From contig NC_080540.1 of NCBI RefSeq assembly GCF_028640845.1, forward strand, positions 135,560,420 through 135,624,419: a stretch of DNA of 64,000 bases, in the 5' to 3' direction. The position numbers and the translations under genes are program-made. How positions within the stretch are numbered: the first letter of the stretch is position 1; each line of letters opens with the position of its first letter. This DNA is from Ahaetulla prasina (Eukaryota > Chordata > Lepidosauria > Squamata > Colubridae). This document shows positions 47,630 through 57,663 of the stretch, piece by piece. The notes under the pieces were generated by a model that made no database searches, was not told where the DNA came from, and saw only the letters and a list, made by a program, of their open reading frames with translations.

Positions 47630-48030
47630 GAGAGTGAGTGTGGTGCAGTAGTTAAAGTGTTGGATGACAAGCAAGGAAATCCAGTTCTTATCCACTTTGG
47701 GTTGCAGAAGTTCCCTACATGACTTTGGTCCAGTCACATTTAACCAGTGGAACAGTTTGCCTTCAGAAGTTGACAGTGCTCTATCACTGGAGGCTGTTAG
47801 GAAGAGGCTGGACAGCCATTTAACTGAAATGGTATAAGGTCTCCTGCTTGAGAAGGCCATTGGACCTCCAAGGTCCCTTCCAAATTTGTTATTCTGTTAC
47901 TCTCTCTCAGCTCAGTCTATGTCACAAGACTGTTGTAAGGAGAAATCAAGGATGGAATACAACCGATACCGCTTTGAGCTACTCTACAAAAAGCAGGATA
48001 CAAATATAATAAATATATGAATAAATTAAT
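47630..48030 (+). mobile_element. tRNA-SINE split by a CR1 insertion
   Basis: The left part has a tRNA-like GTGTGGTGCAGTAGTTAAAG head and GACTTTGGTCCAGTCAC; the right part resumes at CTCTCTCTCAGCTCAGTC and ends CGCTTTGAGCTACTC, followed by an ATATAATAAATATATGAATA tail. In intact squamate relatives these parts are adjacent, so the middle (47744-47899) is an insertion. The SINE is therefore the older event. Confidence 0.65.
47744..47899 (+). mobile_element. CR1 LINE 3' end nested in SINE
   Basis: Reads as the last residues of CR1 ORF2 (NSLPSEVDSALSLEAVRKRL) then a short untranslated part ending TTTGTTATTCTGTTAC, the CR1-type short 3' repeat. About 156 bp, strongly 5' truncated. Target duplications were not resolved. 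Confidence 0.75.
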
Positions 48031-48146
48031 GAAAGATACATACTGTAGATGATACAAGATCAGATAATGCTCTCAAGAAAGCATTTGAGGATAGTAAGGA
48101 TTGACCTACCCTTACAAGTTGGCACTAAGGATATGCCTTGATCATG

Positions 48147-48376
48147 AGCCATGGGGGCGCAGTGGTTAGAGTGTAGTACTGCAGGCTACTTGACTGCAAT
48201 TTGGCAGATTGAATCTCACCAGGCTCAAGGTTGACTCAGCCTTCCATCCTTCCAACGGAGGTAAAATGAAGACCCAGATTGCTGGGGGGCAATATGCTGA
48301 CTTTGTAAATCTCTTAGAGAGGGCTGTAAAGGACTTTGAAGTGGTATATAAGTCTAAGTGCTATTGCTATTGCTAT
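48147..48376 (+). mobile_element. tRNA-derived SINE with L2-like tail, copy 2
   Basis: Same family as 20939-21176: GGGGGCGCAGTGGTTAGAG head, GATTGAATC B-box variant, TCAAGGTTGACTCAGCC, GGTAAAATGAAGACCC, AGAGGGCTGTAAAGGAC and a GCTATTGCTATTGCTAT tail. It lacks about 20 bp after the first CAGGCTACTT block. A hAT MITE begins 31 bp downstream. Confidence 0.87.
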
Positions 48377-48407
48377 CATTACCCTATTTTAATGTTTTCT
48401 AATACTT

Positions 48408-48594
48408 CAGGGGTCCCCAATCCCTGGTCTGTGGCCCAAAGCCGGCCCTGGCTCATTGGGAACCAGGCTGAGCAGGCAACGGGTGAGCTTGCATGTCAAA
48501 GTGCATTTGTGCAAGTGGGGTGCACAAACATCCACTCTCCCCTCCCCTCCCCTCCACTACCAGTTTGCCAAGCCAGAAAAGTTGGGGACTGCTG
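48408..48594. mobile_element. hAT-type MITE, 187 bp
   Basis: Starts CAGGGGTCCCCAATCC and ends GTTGGGGACTGCTG. The flanks TAATACTT (48400-48407) and TGTTACTT (48595-48602) match at six of eight bases. A CCCTCCCCTCCCCTCC tract lies inside. Confidence 0.85.
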
Positions 48595-51358
48595 TGTTAC
48601 TTGATATAAAGCACTCAGAGCCATTTGGACTTGAGCACAATATAAATGCCTAGGCAAGTAAATAAGCAAGTGATAGACAGATAGAGCCAGATATTCTTGA
48701 AGTTTGAGATTGTAGATGAAGCCAGCTATGCAAGCTAAGAATGCACAAGTTTGTTCATTTGAAAAATGAATGCATCATTTTTCCAATCTTAAGTTTGAAC
48801 TGGTTTCTTTGTTTTGCCTGATGTTGCATTAACTTGCATCTCTAAATAAATAAATATCCATTGTGTGCATTATTTATGAGCATTTCATATAATTTTACCA
48901 AATACATACATTTTGCAAGTAGTTTCTCTTTTTAATTGCATTGTATAGATTATTTTCACTTAAAAAATCACACGTTTTCATGCACTTCTTCTACACTACA
49001 CTACTTAAAAATTGTGAATTTTACTGTAATTCAGAAAAGTGTGTATGCTGAAAGGCAAATACATTTATATTCTACTATTACTTCAAAAAGCACACCTTAA
49101 AATGCAAACCAACGATCTGTTCTCCCATCTTTTAAGGTGAACTCAAGCTGAAGTTGGCTTTTCTATGCATGACTGCAAAAGAAGAGGGAATTCATTAATG
49201 GCAACCAAGTCTCAGTCCCAAAAAAGTTCGGAAGAATGACTAATTCCCAAAGGTAATTTAAGGAATTCTTTATACATGCTCCACAGTATAAAATTTCATG
49301 AAAGACAAAGGCACGAATTTTATAGCCAGATGAGGCCTGGAACTATTGCAACTAAGAAAAATATCAGATATAGGGATGGAGATAAATAGATCAGAAACAA
49401 ATCCATTTTGCTTGTTCATTTGCCTGAAAAGTTGCCATTATTGTTCTGTTTTCGCCGAGAACATCTATGTTAGAAAACATATAAAGAAACATGAAAAGCT
49501 GACCATTCAAGATAGCCAAGAGCAGAGCTTAGCAAAAAAGCTTAGCCAAAAAAAAAAAATGCATTGCCCTTCCAAAAATCTTGTACGCAAGCCATAGACA
49601 CACAGTCCCACATCATCTCCGTTCAAAGTAAACTCTCAATGACCATGATCAACATGGGGCCTGTGAATTCTGGAAATTGTTATCCCATACATCTGGAGAG
49701 TATCATCTGGTATCAGAATGTCTAAGACCTCTTTGGGAGAAGGGAATTCTGCAGGACATCTCAAGGGTCACCAACCAGTATCCACTTTTTTCCAATAGTA
49801 TCTGTAACTACAGCACTTATTTTTTTAAAACAACAACAACAACAACAGCAACAACAATATAAACACTGAAATGATCAAGAAGCTAAAATCAATTACTTGT
49901 ATCATGCTATTCACTTTTTTTTTTGGCTTGGTTGTTTTGAAGTATGGAATACTGACAGGCCTGGTCAATACAATCAGCTGCAGCTTTTGGTTTCTAAGAA
50001 CTTATAGATTATTTAGTTGTCACCTATTAGAGGATAAGCAACGAAGAGTGGCTTTAGTGATTCAATTTGCTTTGAGAAATGGAGGATAATGTTGTGATCT
50101 GGTGGGTCCTGCTTCAATGAGAGAAACATGCTTAGTCTGAGATGCACCATACCCATTACTGTAGATACAATTATAATATTGACAATATTAGAGATGTAAC
50201 ATTGTCCAAAAGATGTTAGAGGGAAAAGAAAACATGTAAAAAAAAAAAAAGAAATCCAGTGGCAATAAATCTCTAGGCTACAGCTAGAGAAATCTGTTTT
50301 CTGAAAATGGGGAAAATAAGAATTAAGAAGTTTTAAAATTATTTTAAAATTAACTATATAAATGACAGTAGCAATGGTTGAGATGTGAGACTTTGTAGTT
50401 ACTTAAATACCTTTTGTAAAGAATGTTTCTTTCCAAAGCTTAAATGCGAGGGCAGAGGGGGAAAAAAAGAGAATGTTACAGCCATGCACTGGCACTATCC
50501 TTTATTATTTTATTTTTTAAAAAAATGAACCCGGCTTTTATTCCTGTGGAATGCCAGGCTAAAGTATGTACCTTTATAAAAGGGCAAATGCCAAATCATA
50601 ACAATAAAATTACAAAGTTGAAGGCAAATGGTTGAGCCAACAAATAAATCAATCTAATTTTTTTTTTTTAAGTTAAAAGGCCGGGATGGGGGAAAAACAC
50701 TATGTTGGTGCCAAGAGAAAGCAAGGTCAGCTCCAGCTGAATCTTATTTGGCAGGGCATTCCAAAGTCACTGACTCAGAGTTCTATGTCATGGTAGTCAT
50801 ACAGAGGCTGTAAAGAAGGACTTTTCCATTGTGGTTGTTCCCCTCGGAAGATCAGTCCAATCACAGGCAGAGTCTCCAGCAGTCAATGTTATAAAAATAT
50901 GACCTACAGCACTTGGCACTTGGCTTAGGGCTGCCAGGACTTATGCATCAAGCCATTATGACATGGAGATCTCGACTTCCCATGGCTCTTCCCAATAATG
51001 AATTGATATTGTAACCATATTAGCCTGGGTTGTCTAGATTACTTGTTTCAAAAACCACGTTGTTCTGCAGATGGAAGGGAGCGGTTCTGAAATCAGATTA
51101 TGAAACAGATGTTAGGGAAAGTATATAATTTCTCGTTCCTTGTTTGAAGTATTAATTATGGATTTATAAAGAATGGGTAGATCAGGCAAAGACTGGCTTC
51201 TCAGATGAACAAATACTGCATGGAGACAATCTAGGCAAGAATTATATGTGGAAAGTAAAATATAAGAATATAACTAGGTTTGGGTGGCAATATGCTAACT
51301 CTAGAATCATAGACAGCATGTCACCAATTATCAGGGAGCAATAAACAGAAGAGGAGAA
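48595..51358. other. AT-rich single-copy DNA, no gene recognised
   Basis: A (CAA)n run at 49829-49858 and A-runs near 49548 and 50238; open frames up to 83 codons with no domain. Confidence 0.5.
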
Positions 51359-51648
51359 GGATCCAATCTGGATTGGTCACCAGGATCAGAGCCTTCTGAG
51401 CTTTCAGACTCCTGCTGGAGCCCATCCTCAGGGAACTTCTCTCTAACACTGTTTGCTTTGAGCTATTCTCTGTGTGGTGCTTATCAGGTGCCTTGTGGTA
51501 CCACTAGACATCCTATAAATAACACAAACAGAATAGCCCATAGCACACACTCTGCTAGAGAGAACTTCCCTGAGGATGGGCTCCAGTACAAGTTCGAAAG
51601 CTCAGAAGACAAAACTTCTGGTCCCAGGAACCGAACCAGATTAGATCC
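51359..51648. repeat. Inverted pair of possible Penelope-like tails, group c
   Basis: The left arm (51359-51493) and right arm (about 51512-51648) are inverted copies with a short unmatched centre. The shared block on the plus strand of the right arm is AACTTCCCTGAGGATGGGCT followed by a GAAAGCTCAGAAG stretch; the left arm has the complement. Arm similarity by eye is roughly 75-80 percent, so the pairing is old. A CTGAGGA-hairpin-GAAAGCTC order resembles a hammerhead core. Coding capacity is absent. Confidence 0.65.
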
Positions 51649-51999
51649 TGCAACATTTCCCTGGGACACATATATTTGCCTTTATTCATCAGAAGACGAC
51701 AAAATTCTCCTGTCCTTGTTTGAGAATTTTTTGAATCTGATTGGTCACTACTGTATGTGCCATAGAAGACTGGAATGCAAGGTCTTTCTACATCACAGCT
51801 TTGTTATATTCATTTGTGACCCTAGAGATGTCTTGCTTTCTAGTCACTAGATGTCATTGGGATATTATTTTCTAAATCAGATGTTGTCTCTTCTAAGAGC
51901 TTTGAGATGGTTGGTCAAATTGCTATAGCAAAACTGCTTATCTTTCTTCTTTTAATTTCTAATAGAAAAGAGTTGATATATTTCTGTGTTAGTATTAGT
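51649..51999. other. Spacer, nothing recognised
   Basis: Short single-copy stretch between the inverted pair and the CR1 fragment. Confidence 0.5.
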
Positions 52000-52530
52000 A
52001 CCACTTTATAATGCCTTGGTAAGGCCACACTTGGAATATTGCATCCAGTTTTGTTTGCCATGATATAAAAAAGATGTTGAGACTCTAGAAAGAGTGCAGA
52101 GAAGAGCAACAAAGATGATTAGGGGACTGGAGGCTAAAACATATGAAGAACGGTTGCAAGAACTCGGTATGTCTAGTTTAATGAAAAGAAGGCCTAGGGG
52201 AGACATGATAGCAGTGTTCCAATATCTCAGGGGTTGCCACAAAGAAGAGGGGGTCAAGCTATTCTCCAAAGCAGCTGAGGGTAGAACAAGAAGCAATGGA
52301 TGGAAACTAATCAAGGAGAGAACCAATCTAGAAATAAAGAGAAATTTCATGACAGAACACTTAATCAGTGGAATGTCTTGGATTCAGAAGTTACGGGTAC
52401 TCTGTCACTGAAGATTTTAAAGAAGAGATTGGACAATCTCTTGTCTGAAATGGTAAAGTGTCTCCTGACTGAGCAGGGGGTTGGAGTAAAAGAGCTCCAA
52501 GGTCCTTTCCTACTCTGTTATTCTGTTTCT
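52000..52530 (+). mobile_element. CR1 LINE 3' end with ORF2 C-terminus
   Basis: The plus-strand sequence encodes the CR1 ORF2 C-terminal region: ALVRPHLEYCIQFCLP, one stop, then ERVQRRATKMIRGLE, YEERLQELGMSSLMKRRPRG and DMIAVFQYLRG. A frameshift near 52330 leads into NQWNVLDSEVTGTLSLKILK. It ends with TTATTCTGTTTCT, the CR1-type 3' motif. It is 5' truncated and inactive, with a single early stop and one frameshift in about 450 coding bases. Confidence 0.88.
52094..52411 (+). pseudogene. CR1 ORF2 C-terminal fragment
   Basis: A 105-codon open piece from QRRATKMIRGLE to MSWIQKL, within the CR1 fragment. It contains the conserved RGDMIAVFQYLRG motif found in CR1-clade ORF2 C-termini. The methionine is internal to the ORF2 protein, and the frame leaves the CR1 reading after FMTEHL. 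Confidence 0.85.
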
Positions 52531-54039
52531 TAATATAATATTGAATATTGATTTAATAGTGTGACATTGGTATGGAAATATCAAAAGAAACTGTTTCTGG
52601 AGATATTTATTTCACTCTCTCTAACTGGATAATTTACACAAGTACATTTTATATTAAAGAGTCATTTGTGCTGTAAGACTATACATTATGTAAGGTAATT
52701 ATAGTCAGGTAGAACATTACCAATTGTTAGAGAACATAGGTAGGATTTACTATTGTTCTCAATTCTCATTTTTTGGCGGGGAGGAGGGGAGAGGGCGGCT
52801 TCCAGAAAGCATTTGGTTAGCTCCTGTGGGAACAAAATACTTGGCTAGAGAGATCTTTGATTTCATCCAAAACAGTCTCGCTTATATTTTATTGTATATT
52901 ATATAATTATATTATATCGAGGTAGTCTTGCATTAAAATATGTATGCCTTCACGTTTATGTTTCTGCAGCTAACAGTGGTTTCTTTCAAAAACCAAAAAA
53001 CTGCACAGGGATGTCCAGTCAGATATCAACCACATATTGATTTGCTTTGCCCTAAAGCAGTTTAGAGCTGGAAATTTGACTTGCAGCATCTAGCCCATGT
53101 TTAATCCCAACCTTTCCATGTCAATTATCTCCCTGAAATAATCCAACCAAAGTTGTTGTGATACAAAATATGTGAAGGAAGGGTTCCCCTGTCTTAATTA
53201 CATAGAGTACCAATTACTGTTCCAGTACTTTCTCTTTGCAAATAGCCATGGTCAGATTTTGACCACATTTTAACACAACGCAATCACCAGTCCAAATCAG
53301 ATTATATGGAGATAACAGCTGTAACGAATTCTTAATTATGGCCTTTGAGAAGGTACTAATACTCCTTTGATTGAGATCGGAAAGAAGGTGATCACAGCAA
53401 GCAGTGCCTAAATGATCCTGCCTTCAGGTAAAAAGAAAAACCACAGAGCTAAAAGACATATAGTTCTTAATGCTCACATCTGCCCAGTTGACAGTGAGCA
53501 GAAAGAGGAGCAATTTGCCCTGCCCATTCATTAACATCTATTATAAAGTGGCCTAAGGGGCCAAAAAAAAAAAAGCTACCTTATAGCAATTCCAGATGCC
53601 TTTAAATAGGAAAGTGAAGACAGAGTTTTTGAAGAGGGCAGCCAGACTTAAGTTTCATAACAAGTTACAATTTTTGGATGCTGACTGATGGCCAATTATG
53701 CTTTAATAGACACAGCAGAGATTCAATTCCCTCTTTCTCTCTAAAGAAGCGTTGTATTAATTATTTAATTAGTCTCAGGACCAATTCTAATTCCAACTCA
53801 GAGTAAACAAACATGATGTTAAAACAACTGTTCCATCAAAGGCATAGAGTTGTCTTCTCCTCCTTCTAGCAAATGGTACATTAAAACACAGCTTATGTTC
53901 TTGAATTGTTAACTCATATACAGCCAAAGTGCCATAGACCGAACATAATGGCAAAATCTACTTTAATATAAGCCAGTAACTCACCTCAAAGTATATGACA
54001 GGAGGAATGGTAGAGAATTAGGAAGTGACAAAATCATCA
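52531..54039. other. Single-copy DNA, possible conserved non-coding part
   Basis: No open frame of interest. The part at about 53200-53770 is repeat-poor with several TTAATTA and AATTATGC words, a texture of possible regulatory DNA. Confidence 0.4.
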
Positions 54040-54225
54040 ACCAGTATGGTATAGTGGTTAAAGCAGCAGGCTAGACTATGGGTTATAATCCCAACTGGGA
54101 GACTTTGGGCCAGTCCCTCTCTCTCTCAATCCTAGGAAAAAAGCAATCACAAATTACTGAAAACACTGAGAACTGCAGGGATTTGTTCATGCAGTTGTCA
54201 GGAGTCAAGACTGGCTCAAAGATTG
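54040..54225 (+). mobile_element. tRNA-SINE of Sauria type, copy 2
   Basis: ACCAGTATGGTATAGTGGTT head, a weak B-box, GACTTTGGGCCAGTCCCTCT, AACTGCAGGGATTTG, a GCAGTTGTCAGGAGTC BovB-like tail and GACTGGCTCAAAG, followed immediately by the tetranucleotide array. Confidence 0.72.
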
Positions 54226-54286
<61 letters not shown>

Positions 54287-54356
54287 CTACCTACCTACCT
54301 ACCTACCTACCTACCTACCTACCTACCTACCTACCTACCTATCTATCTATCCATCC
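54226..54356. repeat. Compound (ATCT)n-(CTAC)n microsatellite
   Basis: About 15 ATCT units (54226-54286) change to about 13 CTAC units (54287-54340), then three looser ATCT/ATCC units. It abuts the SINE tail, so it probably grew from it. Confidence 0.95.
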
Positions 54357-54893
54357 ACACACATACACATACATGTATTAGTGTGCATGCATGTATCCAT
54401 CTACCAAGGTTTGAGAGATTGCACCTGATGAAGGCTTGAGGGCAACCCAACTGCAACTGAGCTGTATTTAAAAGTTTTGGAGTACTGTCAGGATAGAAGT
54501 GGCTTAACCTGCCTGGTCAGTGGAGCAGTCCCCCTAGGTTAGGATAGTGACAGTCTTTCTCTAGGGCAGCTCCCCCCGCTTATGGAATTCTCTCCCTACA
54601 TAGCTAAGGTGCATCCCCTTACCTAGTTAATATTCTGTGAGAAACCCCAGGCTGTATAGTTTTAGTAAGCCTCTAGTGGTTCTGAATGGGGGCATTCACC
54701 TTTTATGTACTATATTACTGTTTGTTACCCAGAGTCCAATGGGACTGGAGCAAACTGTAAATTGTGTTGTTTGTGTGTGTTTGTGTGCATGTGTTGTGGG
54801 GTGTTGAAGCATCATCCTGTACCTTCACCCATTCATGCCATCTCACTTATTCACTAGCACACACATGCATATCAATTACATCCATGTATATAC
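54357..54893. other. Spacer with short CA/TG words
   Basis: Nothing recognised except short TGTGTGTTTGTGTG runs near 54770. Confidence 0.5.
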
Positions 54894-55197
54894 AGCGTAA
54901 AGAGGTTAACTCCTGTTACTTGTCCCAGTACTTCTGGGTTGGCAGAAGTAACCAGTACTTCTGGTTACTTCTGCCAACCTAGCAGTTCAAAAGTACATTA
55001 AAAAAATGCAAGTAGAAAAATAGGGACCAGCTTTGGCGGGAGGGTAACAGCGTTCCATGTGCCTTTGGCGTTTAGTCATGCCGACCACATGACCACGGAG
55101 ACGTCTTTGGACAGCGCTGGCTCTTCGGCTTTGATGAGCACCGCCCCCTAGAGTCAGGAACAACGAGCACATATGTGCGAGGGGAACCTTTACATTT
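54894..55197 (+). mobile_element. 5'-truncated BovB-tailed SINE with internal palindrome
   Basis: Matches the complement of 4532-4889 from TAACTCCTGTTACTTGTCCC to the tail AGGGGAACCTTTACATTTA, but lacks the tRNA head. It carries an extra segment at 54930-54960 that turns the GGTTGGCAGAAG region into a perfect inverted repeat (arms 54937-54955 and 54961-54979, spacer TACTT). Confidence 0.85.
54937..54979. repeat. Perfect 19-bp inverted repeat, 5-bp spacer
   Basis: GGTTGGCAGAAGTAACCAG and its exact complement flank TACTT. The relative at 4532-4889 has only one of these arms, so the other was added within this copy. Confidence 0.95.
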
Positions 55198-55662
55198 ATA
55201 TATAGTCGCACACAGGGCTGAAAACTACTTTCCCAGGGAGACTTCTGCTGTGTTAGGAAAATTACCTTATTTCTGAAAAAAATCCTAGACAGTCCTAGAA
55301 AAAGGCTCATTTCTAATCAGCAGATGGCTGGAAAAAAAATGTCCTTTTTCCTCTCAACTTCACCGCAGGGAAACAGAAAGGACCTTACGTCCAATCTGGT
55401 ACAGATGAGAGGTCAACTCTAAAGGTAGGACCAGATAGAGGTCCTGTTTTTGACCCACAGGCTGGATGCTTCCCACAGCTACCTTGTACCAGATTGGTGA
55501 GAACAGATTTAGGAAGGAGTCTTGTGTCAAAGAAAAGGAAATAATGACACATATGATTTTACAAGTCGGAGACTCTTCATCATAAATACTTGGATGGACA
55601 TTCGTAAAGAAAAAAAAACACTGTGATGAAACTGTTGTGCTAAAGAAGGATAGTTCTGTGCT

Positions 55663-55664
<2 letters not shown>

Positions 55665-55704
<40 letters not shown>
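55665..55704. repeat. (AC)20 microsatellite
   Basis: A perfect 40-bp dinucleotide run. Confidence 0.97.
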
Positions 55705-55706
<2 letters not shown>

Positions 55707-57615
55707 GAGAATGCAGAGGCCAAGAGCACTCCAAATTATTTGCAAGTAATCCCTAATTAAGGAAGCTCCCTGACTTGGAAGGCTGAGGGCTATTCTAGGC
55801 AGGAACAACATTGCTCTCCTTCCTTCCCCTTTTCAGTTAACCGCTTGGGGTGGGATGGAGGGGGAGGAGGGGAAAGGAAGTTGGGAAGGCACCATTGTGA
55901 ATTAGAAGAGACTTTGTTGCATTTAATATCAATTTATTTTGCAGACCTGCTGACACGGCAGGATTGCGCCACTTAGAATTTATGATCCTTTGAGAAGCGC
56001 AGGCGCAGAGAGTTGACTGGGGGTATTAAAAAAAACAAAAAACAAAAAATTCTTGCTATCAGCAAAAAAATATCAAGAGACCAGAGATAAAGGAGATAGG
56101 GCTTTTCTGAAGAGAATGACAGAAAAAAAAATCCTCTTATAAGTGGAGCTCTGGAGAGTGGCTGAGAGGAATTTCATTTGTATCTGGTCTCCTCACTCTT
56201 TTTTTCTCATACAATGAATAAAATCTCCAAACTGGCTTATCTGCCCAGTATCTGATCTAAGCATGCTGGAATTAAATGTCTGCTCTTCTGTGAGAAGCTC
56301 AACTTTCAGCGGGGGTGATTCTCTATTCTGCTTCTAGGAGTAAAGTCAGGCATCAAGGACAGGGTTTTGGGAGACCTAAAGTATTGATCAAAATCGCAAC
56401 TCAGAGATGTTGCTAATGAGCAGTTTGTTGTTTGGACTGTGACCACCACCTCCATACTTCTTTCCCAGAAGCCCCTGGCAGAGATTTCTGGCACTAAACC
56501 AAGCCACTCCTTACTCCCCAAAGATGCCTCGGAACAGCACGAACAGGCAATAGCACTACCCACCGGTCCCAAGCTGAAATACTTCAAGTAGGTCAAATAG
56601 TGAAAAACCAGGAGAATTTTTTATGGCCCTTAAGGAGGAGGTACTCGGTGGCCATTGGGCCTACGCCAACCCATGTTCCCTTGGTGGTCCCAGCAATTGC
56701 TATGTGGATTTGTGTACAGGTAAGCTAGAGGCTCAATTCTAATATGTATGTTGTTTCTCAGAGGATGAGGTTTGGCACAAAAAAGCAAAGCAAGGGTTTT
56801 GGATAGAAAAGCAAACCGCAATACCATAAGGGGGCTTTAGTAGGAACTGAGAGTACTTTTATAGAGATGATGTGTTTTAGATTATAGCACAAGACACCCA
56901 AAGCATCATTATCTTCTCTTCTTCTTCTTCCATAATGCTCCCTCTGCCTAGCTCTTATTTCTCCCTGCTGCCAACATTGCTGGCTGGGCTGCAGCATCTA
57001 CCTACTGTAGTTGGCTCCCACCGCACTGCAGCTGGTAAGACTGCTTATTATGTCCTGGTAAGAGACAAAGCACAGCCTGATGGGTTGGAGAAAGAGTGGA
57101 AGGCTCTTCTCACCTCTGCTTTGGGGGCTGGATAGTGAAACAGGAGGGGCCTGTCAACATTCAAAACTGGATGACAAACAGTGCTTCCTTCCTGAGGTAG
57201 CAATTGCTTTTGTTCAGTAAGGTGCTTATATTAAAAAAGCGAGCTCTTGCTATTGGGCTTGGCAGCTCTAGGACCAGCCATTGAGCCAGTCATGCCCAGC
57301 CTGATGGGTGACCACATCTCTCCTCCCACCTCAATTTGCCTAGAAAAGCCTTGTTGCAGTGCCTCACAATTCCCTTTCCAGCCCAAAAGCCACTAATCAA
57401 AGAGCCATTATTACCTATCCCCATGGGGGCTTTAACAAAGTGATGTGTAACTCAAATGGCTGCTGTAAACAGAGTTTTTAAAAGGGCAGTGTGCAAACTA
57501 TAGCCTCCCCAAGGATAAAGAAAATTATCTCTTTATTTCTCCACCTCACTACCTTAGTGCTCTATTAATTATTAGCTATTACCAGTTGCTTGCTCTGCAT
57601 GATAGCCACAAATCT

Positions 57616-57663
57616 GTTAGTTAGGGACCTTTTCCAACAGTTAGTTAGGGACCTTTTCCAACA
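57616..57663. repeat. Perfect 24-bp tandem duplication
   Basis: The unit that begins GTTAGTTAGGGACC and ends TTTTCCAACA is present twice without mismatch; GGGACCT follows, the start of a further partial copy. Confidence 0.95.

Noticed and set aside
54078..54428. 116-codon frame with Ser-Ile-Tyr-Leu repeats as a protein
   Set aside because: The repeats are the translation of the (ATCT)n-(CTAC)n microsatellite next to a SINE.
55360..55811. 94- and 124-codon minus-strand frames
   Set aside because: Both cross the (AC)20 run, producing a Cys-Val repeat, with no other support.
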